36,662 nucleotides of DNA from Actinomycetaceae bacterium (GTDB lineage Bacteria; Actinomycetota; Actinomycetes; Actinomycetales; Actinomycetaceae), in NCBI GenBank assembly GCA_030537735.1, contig JAUNVG010000019.1, positions 1 through 36,662 on the forward strand, in the 5' to 3' direction. The notes below the pieces were generated by a model that was given only the letters and a program-made list of their open reading frames with translations, was not told the DNA's origin and ran no database searches. Shown here in pieces: positions 15,923 to 25,273 of this stretch. Every line of letters starts with the position of its first letter. Positions within the stretch are counted from its first letter, which is position 1. The position numbers were made by a program, and so were the translations under genes.

Positions 15923-17221
15923 ATGGCTAAGAAACTCCCACGAATCACCGACTTCAACAACATCCCCACAGAGGCACTCGTGCCAGAAGACGAGCAACCG
16001 TATGAGATACCGAAGCACTGGAAATGGGTGCGGCTAGGATCGGTCGCTAGTTCTTCAAAGAGTAAAACTGAAGACTTCTCTACAAATCCTAGTTATATCG
16101 GATTGGAAAACCTCATAACGGGGGGAGGAATTTCATCTGTCTCTGAATCTTTTAAATTGAAAAGTACAAAGAATATATTTACGCCAGGCGACGTACTTTA
16201 TGGCAGATTACGCCCATATCTAGACAAACATGCTGTAGTGAATTTTGAAGGCGTCTGCTCTACAGACATAGTCGTATATCAGCCAACGACAGCGTTATTG
16301 CCAAAGTTCCTTGAAATGTGGATTTCTACGCAATATTTCGTAAACAAGGCTACACACGAGAGCAAGGGAATCAATCTTCCACGAATTTCAGATAAGAAAT
16401 TAGCGCTCTTCCCCATCCCTCTCCCACCACTAGAAGAACAACAGCGCATCGTCGAGTACATCGAGCAGACGAACAGCAAGATCGACGACGTTATTCAACG
16501 CCTCGAACAATACCTGGATGAAGCACCAAACCGCCGCACCAAACTGATTCAAGCCGGCGTCAACGGTTTGCTGACGAGCAGCTGGAGAGAAGGACAGGGG
16601 AGATCTATTGATGGTTGGTCTGTCGAGAGGTTAGGAGACCTCGGAAGGTGGGGAGGCGGAGGCACACCCAGGAAGACCAACAAAGCTTACTGGGATGGTG
16701 GAACTATCCGATGGGTCACACCCAAAGACATGAAGTCTGAACAGATCACTGACACGGTCGACTACATCACGGGGCTAGGCGTAGAAGAATCCAGTGCAAA
16801 TAAGTACGAGGGAAGGGCGCTGTGCGTAGTCACTAGATCTGGAATCCTTAGGAGGCTTCTTCCACTCGGTCTGATCGACGGCACATTTACCGTCAATCAG
16901 GATATGAAAGTACTCCACAATGTTTCAGAACATCACCTAGTTGATTTCATATTCTGGGCTGCAATGGCTCACGAAGCTAGCATTCGAGAAACCTGTTCAA
17001 AATCTGGAACCACCGTGGAAAGCATCGACTTTGGCAAATTAAAAGCATATGAAATATCCTTGCCTTCCCGATCCGAGCAAGAGGAAATCGTAGGGATCAT
17101 AACATCGGGGCTAAAAAGGATTGACTCTTCTGTTGAACTTGTTACCAAGGCTAGAGCCAAGGTTAAATTACTCAAGGAGCAGATGATCTCCGCAGCTTTG
17201 GCGGGTCGCCTTAGAAGCTGA
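15923..17221 (+). CDS. hsdS: Type I specificity subunit with two target recognition domains
   Basis: A 432-aa HsdS with two TRDs each followed by a conserved helix: TRD1 (PKHWKWVRLGSVASSSK... LPPLEEQQRIVEYIEQTNSKIDDVIQRLEQYL) and TRD2 (WSVERLGDLGRWGGGGTPRKT... LPSRSEQEEIVGIITSGLKRID). Length is normal, so a full two-part specificity is expected. The start at 15923 lies 2 nt after the hsdM stop with only weak ribosome binding signal, fitting coupled translation. The DNA of TRD1 (about 16040-16440) is visibly richer in A+T than its flanks, which suggests exchange of this half by recombination. The recognition sequence cannot be deduced. Confidence 0.95.
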   Translation: MAKKLPRITDFNNIPTEALVPEDEQPYEIPKHWKWVRLGSVASSSKSKTEDFSTNPSYIGLENLITGGGISSVSESFKLKSTKNIFTPGDVLYGRLRPYLDKHAVVNFEGVCSTDIVVYQPTTALLPKFLEMWISTQYFVNKATHESKGINLPRISDKKLALFPIPLPPLEEQQRIVEYIEQTNSKIDDVIQRLEQYLDEAPNRRTKLIQAGVNGLLTSSWREGQGRSIDGWSVERLGDLGRWGGGGTPRKTNKAYWDGGTIRWVTPKDMKSEQITDTVDYITGLGVEESSANKYEGRALCVVTRSGILRRLLPLGLIDGTFTVNQDMKVLHNVSEHHLVDFIFWAAMAHEASIRETCSKSGTTVESIDFGKLKAYEISLPSRSEQEEIVGIITSGLKRIDSSVELVTKARAKVKLLKEQMISAALAGRLRS

Positions 17222-17238
17222 GCAGAAAGAGAACAAGA

Positions 17239-17329
17239 CCTTTTGTCTCCATCCTCGTACTTTTTGACGGTGGGCCATACCTTTTGACACCCGCCCCATA
17301 CCTTTTGACGGGAGGCTGCACCTTTTGAC
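17239..17329. repeat. Five CCTTTTGAC-type repeats spaced 20-21 bp
   Basis: Copies of the core CCTTTTGAC lie at 17239-17247 (CCTTTTGTC), 17260-17268 (CTTTTTGAC), 17280-17288, 17301-17309 and 17321-17329. Their starts are 21, 20, 21 and 20 bp apart, two helical turns. The units between cores are GC-rich and not conserved. The array sits in the 298-nt gap between hsdS and tRNA-Gly. No gene is supported in this gap; the rest (17330-17519) shows no other feature. The phasing suggests protein binding sites on one DNA face or an A-tract bend. Confidence 0.75.
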
Positions 17330-17519
17330 GGCACCAGCCGTCCCGTTCCTCAAGCCGCATAGAAACTGGAAGAATCGTCTACTCGGGATCATTACAGAGA
17401 CCGAACCACGCCATCATTCAAGGAACATAGACCGCCAAAAACCCGCGATAACAAGCAAAACACCCATTCCGATCCGCTACCCGTCACTGTCAGGCTTTGT
17501 ATCCAAATGGGCGTCTAAG

Positions 17520-17593
17520 TGGAGCGGGTGACGGGAATCGAACCCGCGCTGTCAGCTTGGGAAGCTGAAGTTCTACCATTGAACTACACCCGC
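17520..17593 (-). tRNA. tRNA-Gly (anticodon CCC)
   Basis: On the minus strand GCGGGTG (from 17593) pairs with CACCCGC, the anticodon stem TCAGC/GCTGA encloses loop TTCCCAA (anticodon CCC), and the T-arm is GCGGG-TTCGATT-CCCGT. Discriminator U73 and an encoded CCA (17522-17520) are present. The 3' end faces the defence and phage region, the usual orientation for tRNA-targeted integration. Confidence 0.97.
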
Positions 17594-17807
17594 GTGCGTG
17601 GCTAACTACCTGTGAGCCAGCCCCAACAGTATATCGCTGGCGGTGCGTTGGACACAAACTCAGCGAGTAAGTGCGCCGCTGCCCAATGTAGCTCCCAATA
17701 CCTCCGTGTCGGCGGGCGGGGTCGGCGCAAGTGTTGCGTAAACGCAACCAAGTGCGCGCATGTGGGCAGTTTCAGTCCTACGCATAGGTGCCAGTAGAGT
17801 GGTGGTG

Positions 17808-18317
17808 ATGATTACGGAAAATACCTCCAGTGAGCCAACGTTGACGCAGTCGCAGGTGTTGACGCAAGCGGCGACGGGGGAGAGTGGTTTAGCTGATGTG
17901 GTGGCGGTCGCCCTCGTGGATCCGCAAAATCCGACCCGCATCCTCGCGGCGCGGCGCGCCTACCCAGCGCAACTAAGGGGGAAGTGGGAACTGCCCGGCG
18001 GGAAAGTGCGCGCTGGCGAAGACTGCCGTCACGCCCTCGAACGAGAAATCAAGGAGGAACTGAACTGCGACATAGAGTGCGGCGACGCGGTTGTTAATCC
18101 CCAGCGCGAGGACGGTGCGTGGCCGATACTGGGAGGGCGGCGCATGTTCGTGTGGCTGGGGCGTCCCCTTACTCCGGTGCAGTGCGGACCTGACCACATG
18201 GAGGTGGCGTGGCGGGAGGCCGCGAATTACCGAGAGTTGGAATGGTTAGCGCCGAACTTGCCGATAGTGGAGTACGTTTTCAAGCAGATATCGGGTGGAG
18301 TTCCAACAGGCGGATAA
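17808..18317 (+). CDS. Nudix hydrolase, MutT-type
   Basis: A 169-aa Nudix hydrolase. The Nudix box is complete: GGKVRAGEDCRHALEREIKEEL fits GX5EX7REUXEEXGU with a single deviation (Asn in place of the last Gly region). Upstream VVAVALVDP and ILAARRAYPAQLRGKWELP are typical of MutT-like (deoxy)nucleoside triphosphate diphosphatases. Such enzymes remove oxidised nucleotides such as 8-oxo-dGTP, but the substrate is not proven by sequence. ATG 17808 was chosen as the last start before the fold; the Shine-Dalgarno is weak, and a start at 17760 would add 16 poorly matching residues. It precedes the TetR gene by 39 nt. Confidence 0.85.
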   Translation: MITENTSSEPTLTQSQVLTQAATGESGLADVVAVALVDPQNPTRILAARRAYPAQLRGKWELPGGKVRAGEDCRHALEREIKEELNCDIECGDAVVNPQREDGAWPILGGRRMFVWLGRPLTPVQCGPDHMEVAWREAANYRELEWLAPNLPIVEYVFKQISGGVPTGG

Positions 18318-18343
18318 GTTGCAGACACATAAGGGGTAAGTGT

Positions 18344-18359
18344 CATAATAGGTATTATG
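18344..18359. promoter_or_regulatory. Palindromic operator candidate over the TetR start codon
   Basis: CATAATA-GG-TATTATG is a perfect 7-bp inverted repeat with a 2-bp spacer, and its last three bases are the ATG of the TetR gene. CATAAT could also be a -10 element, with TTGCAG (18319-18324) as -35 at 19-bp spacing. The position is ideal for autorepression by the TetR protein; this is inference. Confidence 0.55.
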
Positions 18360-19073
18360 CCGAAGATCAGTGGATCAACCCTGGAAGAACACCGCGAAAA
18401 TACGCGCGCCGCGCTCTTTAGAGCATTATCGTCGCTGCTGCGCGAACAATCATTCGAATCGATAACTATGACGCAGATAGCGCGCCGCGCCGGCGTTGGG
18501 CGGACCGCTGTTTACAACCACTTCGGGGATAAAGAATCATTGCTGTTCGCCCTCATGTCAACGATGACCGAACAGTTCACCCAGACCCTGGCAGAAGCTC
18601 TCTCCCACACCGATGACCCACTGGAGAGACTACGCATTTACATTCGTGCCCAGCTTGAACTGAAACAGCATTTTCACCTCTCTGAGGGGGTGAACCTGCG
18701 AAACTTGGTGCGTACTCAGCCCGCAGAAAAGGTGCGCGCACACGTGCAAGTGGTTGAGCACATTTTGCAGCATCTGCTTGCACAAGCGCACGCAGCGAAA
18801 ATCATAACTGAACCTCCCACGCCGCTGACGATGCTGATGATTCACTCAGCCCTCACCGGGCCGGCGCTGCCGCACGAACCCAAACAGCGTCAGCAGGTTT
18901 TAGACCACGTGGAGGCATTCATACTTCGCGGGTTGGGAGCCAGTGAAACAGCGTTGGAGCAGGCTCCAGACGGGATGGAAAAACTCGACTTCGGGTTCCC
19001 GGTGGAGGAGATAGATGCCGACAGTCTAAACACCGCCACCTACGCGCGCTGCCCCATTAACGTGGTGGTTTAG
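18357..19073 (+). CDS. TetR/AcrR family transcriptional regulator
   Basis: A 238-aa TetR-type regulator. The N-terminal DNA-binding domain is clear: RAALFRALSSLLREQSFESITMTQIARRAGVGRTAVYNHFGDKESLLFALM (residues about 18-70). The ligand-binding part is helical, with no recognised ligand. The C-terminal tail (LDFGFPVEEIDADSLNTATYARCPINVVV) is longer than usual. The palindrome across the start codon suggests autoregulation. Its neighbours on either side are a Nudix hydrolase (same strand) and thioredoxin (convergent), so the target operon is not evident. Confidence 0.9.
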   Translation: MPKISGSTLEEHRENTRAALFRALSSLLREQSFESITMTQIARRAGVGRTAVYNHFGDKESLLFALMSTMTEQFTQTLAEALSHTDDPLERLRIYIRAQLELKQHFHLSEGVNLRNLVRTQPAEKVRAHVQVVEHILQHLLAQAHAAKIITEPPTPLTMLMIHSALTGPALPHEPKQRQQVLDHVEAFILRGLGASETALEQAPDGMEKLDFGFPVEEIDADSLNTATYARCPINVVV

Positions 19074-19223
19074 CGCCAGGCAGGAACCGAACTCCCGCAC
19101 TTCAGGCAGCGAGCGCGCTCGGTGGCTGAGCCTGCGGCGTGCACACATCCGGCGTCGGAGCCCGCGTTGGGCACGCTGGGCGGCGGAGTCCGCGACGTGA
19201 GGGTCTGGAACGCACATACTAAA

Positions 19224-19254
19224 GGTGCCGCCAAAAATGTTTTTCGGCGGCACC
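19224..19254. terminator. Bidirectional hairpin between the TetR and thioredoxin genes
   Basis: GGTGCCGCC (19224-19232) and GGCGGCACC (19246-19254) form a perfect 9-bp stem continued inward by AAAAA/TTTTT. It lies between two convergent genes and likely ends both transcripts, although the outer T-run is short (TTT on the minus strand). The 150 nt between it and the TetR stop show no supported gene. Confidence 0.7.
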
Positions 19255-19280
19255 TGAAGGTAAGAATGTTGCAGGTGAAC

Positions 19281-19649
19281 TTACTCGTTCGCCTCGGCTT
19301 CCGCCACTTGGCGACGAACCTCATCCATGTCCAGTTCGCGGATCTGGGAGATCAAGTCCTCCAACGCCTCCGCCGGTAGCGCACCAGCTTGACGGAAAAC
19401 CGCAATGCCATCGCGGAATGCCATCAGGGTCGGAATCGAAGAAATCATGGCTGCGGCAGCCAGCTGTTGTTCCTTTTCGGTATTCACCTTCAAGAAAGTC
19501 ACATCCGGGTGCTTTTCCGAAGCGGCCTCGAAAATCGGGCCAAACATGCGGCACGGGCCGCACCATTCCGCCCAGAAGTCAACCAGGACGATGCCTTCCT
19601 TCTCTACCGTGGGGCCGAACTGGTCAAAAGTAGCTTCAATCGTCGCCAT
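19281..19649 (-). CDS. trxA: Thioredoxin
   Basis: A 122-aa thioredoxin with the redox site W29-C30-G-P-C33 in FWAEWCGPCRMFGPIFE, followed by VTFLKVNTEKEQQLAAAAMISSIPTLMAFRDG with the cis-proline (SIPT). It reduces disulfides in cytoplasmic proteins using thioredoxin reductase. Compared with a 105-110-aa thioredoxin it has a C-terminal acidic helix extension (DMDEVRRQVAEAEANE). ATG 19649 has AAAGGA about 7 nt upstream. It is monocistronic, with the hairpin at 19224-19254 downstream. Confidence 0.95.
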   Translation of the reverse strand: MATIEATFDQFGPTVEKEGIVLVDFWAEWCGPCRMFGPIFEAASEKHPDVTFLKVNTEKEQQLAAAAMISSIPTLMAFRDGIAVFRQAGALPAEALEDLISQIRELDMDEVRRQVAEAEANE

Positions 19650-19848
19650 GGGGTGATCCTTTCATTGGGCGAACAAATAACCTTAATCCCATCCTCACGC
19701 ATGTGACGCAAGCTCGCCACCGCACCGATGATAACTACTTACCGCATCACCGTTGACGGCAACCGAGCCAGCAGGCACGAGCACAGGAGCTAACTACTGC
19801 AACCTTCCACCAGGCGATACTATTCCCAGTGGCAGTGAGGCGTCAGTC

Positions 19849-22211
<2,363 letters not shown>

Positions 22212-22353
22212 TCGGACTCCTCACTGCTACGCCACGGTCTTGTGGCTTGGTTTCCCACTATAGAGATAATCGTGGTTGTGGTTAGTTTTCCTTCCATTTG
22301 GTGAAACGCGGGGTAACCTGCGTCACGCCTAAAATCGGGGTAAACCCTGATGT

Positions 22354-22369
22354 AGTGAGGGAGGTCACT
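22354..22369. promoter_or_regulatory. Short inverted repeat upstream of the ABC exporter operon
   Basis: AGTGA (22354-22358) and TCACT (22365-22369) with a 6-bp spacer lie 17 nt before the ABC ATPase start in the lysC/ABC divergent region. A five-base arm may be chance; it is a weak operator candidate. Confidence 0.25.
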
Positions 22370-22385
22370 TTGATAGCGTTGGGGT

Positions 22386-23393
22386 ATGGAACTCAGAGCT
22401 GAGAACATTAGCCGCTCCTTCGGGAAACATAGAGCTGTAGACGGCATTAGTTTTAGTGTTACGCCAGGGAAAATCACGGCTCTAGTAGGTCCAAACGGCT
22501 GTGGTAAAACCACCACCATGCTGATGTTGGCGGGTCTGCTGAACCCTGATACCGGGTGGGTGCGCGTGGATGAGGACGTGGTCGCCTCGGCAGATACGAA
22601 ACACCCGTTGCGGGTGGGGCAGGCGGCTCGGGCGCGCGGAAAAATCGGGTGGATGCCCGACGAGTTCGGTTCCTGGCCTTCGTTGCGGTGCGAGGACGTC
22701 CTCGCCGCTTTCGCGGGATTCTACGACGTTCCAAAACCGCGAGAACGCGCTCGTGAACTCATGAAACAGTTCGGGATGGAGTCCTTCGCGAAGGAAAAAC
22801 TCATTACTCTTTCGCGCGGGCAGAAGCAGCGACTCGGGTTGGCGCGAGCCTTGGTGAACCGGCCGAAATATCTGATTTTAGACGAGCCCAGTAACGGGAT
22901 GGACCCGCAATCGCGACGAGACCTGCGGTTCCTGCTGCGCGACCTCGCCAGTGACGGATGCGGGATTTTGATTTCCTCCCACGTCCTCGTGGAACTAAAC
23001 GACGTCGCCGACGATGCCATCTTCATGAAGTCGGGACAGATCGTCCCCAGTGACATGACTGCGCAGCTGCACTGGCAACTCGAAGTGTTAAACCCGCAGG
23101 CGTGGACACAGTTCGCTGAAAGCACCCCGCAGTTGCAGTGGCGTTGGGAAGCACGTTCCGGTAACAGTTTCCAAGTAGGTGTAGACAGCGAAGCGGTGGG
23201 GGAGGGTGAATCCCACGGGGTTGGTCGTCCACTGCGCCTGGTGGCTGCGGACGCCACGCAAGCGGCTGAATACCTGGCTGCTGCCTGTGCTCGTGGAGTG
23301 CGAGTGTGCGCTATGCACCCGCTCAAGCAAGACCTAGAATCCCGCTACCTGGATGCCACTGATACTGACGCAAGCTTGGAGGTAAAACCATGA
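22386..23393 (+). CDS. ABC transporter ATP-binding protein
   Basis: A 335-aa ABC ATPase with Walker A GPNGCGKTTTM, a signature LSRGQKQRLGLARAL, Walker B YLILDEPSNGMDPQSRRDLR, and a switch His in ISSHVLVELND. After the nucleotide-binding domain (to about residue 215) it has a C-terminal extension of about 110 residues, common in drug- or peptide-export NBDs of the ABC-2 type. It powers the permease encoded next, whose ATG overlaps this stop (ATGA). The transported substrate is unknown. Confidence 0.92.
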   Translation: MELRAENISRSFGKHRAVDGISFSVTPGKITALVGPNGCGKTTTMLMLAGLLNPDTGWVRVDEDVVASADTKHPLRVGQAARARGKIGWMPDEFGSWPSLRCEDVLAAFAGFYDVPKPRERARELMKQFGMESFAKEKLITLSRGQKQRLGLARALVNRPKYLILDEPSNGMDPQSRRDLRFLLRDLASDGCGILISSHVLVELNDVADDAIFMKSGQIVPSDMTAQLHWQLEVLNPQAWTQFAESTPQLQWRWEARSGNSFQVGVDSEAVGEGESHGVGRPLRLVAADATQAAEYLAAACARGVRVCAMHPLKQDLESRYLDATDTDASLEVKP

Positions 23394-24553
23394 TCCGCAA
23401 CACCATACAGGTGGCGCGCCTGGAAATGGACAAACGCCTACATTCCACTCGTTGGGTAGTGGCCCTAATCAGCTGGGTAGTGGCGCTATTACTAGTCACT
23501 ACCGCACTGTATTTGGAGGTTGCTCCCGTCTTTGGTGTGTACGCCGATACTTTCCACCCCGGCTTATCCGCTAGCGGCGCCAGCGTCTTGATGCTTTTTG
23601 TTTGCGCTATAACTATCACCATCGCGGCCTCCAGCGCGGCCGGAACTGTCAACGGTGACAGGGAAAACGGAATGCTCGCACTGATGCAGGTAACCCCGGT
23701 ATCTGGGTGGTCCATCATTTTCGGAAAAGTCCTAGCAGCGTGGCTTAACTCCTTAGCGTTCCTACTACTTTCCCTACCTTTCATCTTCGCTCTGATCCAC
23801 GCCCAACCTGACCTGTGGCCTGGTTTCGGCTTGGGAGCCCTGGTGGTCGCAGTAGAGCTTTTAGCTTTCGCAGGCATCGGCGTGGGATGGTCCGTGCTCA
23901 CCCCTCGTCCGGCTGGCTCCAGCGCCTTAGCGGTGTTCACGGTGTTAGCTGTGTTCCTTGGCAGCCCGGTGCTGCTGCTGACTTTGGAAAACTTCACCGC
24001 CGAGCGTTTCACCGTTGAGCACACCGAGCTTGTGTTCCTTGACTACGACAGGGAGACGGGGCAGATGCTAGAACCCGGCGATCCCGGTTATGGACAAAGC
24101 TGTGAAATAGAGTCTGTGTACGTGAATCTTTCTCACACCAACAGATACTGGTGGTTACTGCTCACTAACCCGGTGGTGGCGGTTGGAGATGCGCTGCCAG
24201 ACAGTGGGAGGTATGAGCGCCTTTTAGCTCAGCCCGCCGATATCCGCGGGCCTCGCGGAGAAGGACTAGTGGAGTATGAAAACGGCGTCGCCAGAGCGGT
24301 CACCAGTGGGTTGGCGTATCTGCGGCTCGCCCCGGCGCATGAGAAGATCGTCAATGAATGCGGGCCGGAAAAAGGCAAAGTAGTGATGGCGCAGGTTGGA
24401 GACCCGGAAGCCCCGGTGGATGATCGCAGCGGTATTTACTTCGGGTGGGTGTTGGTAATCCACGTGGTTGCGGGAGCTGCCATGGTGGCGCTGGCGGGGG
24501 CTAGCACCAAGGTACCTGTCGTTAAACTGGCGCGCGGCACTCGCATCGCTTGA
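23390..24553 (+). CDS. ABC-2 type transporter permease
   Basis: A 387-aa membrane protein with about six TM segments: 20-42, 58-80, 110-135, 140-160, 173-195 and 352-375. Between the fifth and sixth lies a large hydrophilic domain of about 150 residues, with scattered Cys (SCEIES, NECGPEK) that suggests an extracytoplasmic location. The GTVNGDRENGMLALMQVTPVSGWSIIFGKVLAAW motif is the typical coupling region of ABC-2 permeases (ENG). It forms an exporter with the ATPase upstream. Confidence 0.88.
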   Translation: MIRNTIQVARLEMDKRLHSTRWVVALISWVVALLLVTTALYLEVAPVFGVYADTFHPGLSASGASVLMLFVCAITITIAASSAAGTVNGDRENGMLALMQVTPVSGWSIIFGKVLAAWLNSLAFLLLSLPFIFALIHAQPDLWPGFGLGALVVAVELLAFAGIGVGWSVLTPRPAGSSALAVFTVLAVFLGSPVLLLTLENFTAERFTVEHTELVFLDYDRETGQMLEPGDPGYGQSCEIESVYVNLSHTNRYWWLLLTNPVVAVGDALPDSGRYERLLAQPADIRGPRGEGLVEYENGVARAVTSGLAYLRLAPAHEKIVNECGPEKGKVVMAQVGDPEAPVDDRSGIYFGWVLVIHVVAGAAMVALAGASTKVPVVKLARGTRIA

Positions 24554-24673
24554 CTTCACCCCGATTTAGCTGGGGTCGCTAAGTTCCGGGGCTGAGGCGT
24601 CCACTCTGCACCTAGGGTGGGCGGCCGCGAAGCTCCTGGAATGGTGCGTTCACCCGATACCTGGGGTGGCGCG

Positions 24674-25270
24674 TTAGGAGATGCGGCGGCGCCCTTCGAA
24701 GGCTCTACCCAAAGTGATTTCGTCGGCGTATTCCAAGTCCCCACCCACCGGCAGTCCCAGTGCTAGGCGCGATGCCGGAACCTGCATGGTTTCCAGCATT
24801 CGCGCCAGATAGGTGGCGGTGGCTTCCCCCTCAATATTGGGGTCGGTTGCGATAATCACTTCCTCCACCGCACTGGATCCCAGTCTGCTCAAGAGTTGTC
24901 GGATCCGCAGTTGGTCTGGTCCCACTCCCCGCATCGGGTCGATGGCGCCGCCGAGGACGTGGTACAAGCCTCGGTAACTGGCGGTACGTTCAATGACTTC
25001 CACGTCCTTAGCTTCTTCCACCACGCAGATCAGGGACTGGTCGCGGCGGGCGTCGCGGCAGATAAGGCAGCGTTCGTCCTCGCTAATATTGCCGCAAACT
25101 TCGCAAAACCGTACTTTGTCCTTAACTTCTTCCAAGGCTCGCGCCAGGCGCATAACCTCTTCTTTTTCGGTATTGAGGATATGGAAAGCAATACGCTGAG
25201 CCGATTTCGGACCCACCCCCGGCAGCGCCCCAAGTTCGTCGATAAGGTCCTGTAAAGCACCGTCGTACAC
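24674..25270 (-). CDS. recR: Recombination mediator RecR
   Basis: A 198-aa RecR. The N-terminal helix-hairpin-helix is [17 protein letters not shown]. The zinc finger has C56, C59, C68 and C71 ([17 protein letters not shown]). The Toprim domain has [14 protein letters not shown] and [19 protein letters not shown]. RecR acts with RecO/RecF in loading RecA at gaps. The start is GTG 25270, 3 nt after dnaX, in the usual dnaX-recR order; no separate YbaB/EbfC gene lies between them, which is a small departure from many genomes. Confidence 0.97.
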   Translation of the reverse strand: MYDGALQDLIDELGALPGVGPKSAQRIAFHILNTEKEEVMRLARALEEVKDKVRFCEVCGNISEDERCLICRDARRDQSLICVVEEAKDVEVIERTASYRGLYHVLGGAIDPMRGVGPDQLRIRQLLSRLGSSAVEEVIIATDPNIEGEATATYLARMLETMQVPASRLALGLPVGGDLEYADEITLGRAFEGRRRIS

Positions 25271-25273
25271 GCG

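Noticed and set aside
17239..17329. Phased repeats as a CRISPR array
   Set aside because: The core is only 9 bp and the period is 20-21 bp; repeat and spacer lengths do not fit CRISPR, and there are no cas genes.
17325..17531. 68-aa ORF between hsdS and tRNA-Gly
   Set aside because: It overlaps the tRNA 3' end, has no good ribosome binding site and no recognisable domain.
19074..19220. Possible minus-strand zinc-ribbon fragment (reading ARCLKCGSSVPAWR before a stop)
   Set aside because: No supported start or ribosome binding site, and the frame only opens by running through the thioredoxin gene. The Cys motif alone is not enough.
24558..24576. Terminator after the ABC permease
   Set aside because: Only a 5-bp ACCCC/GGGGT stem without a T-run.
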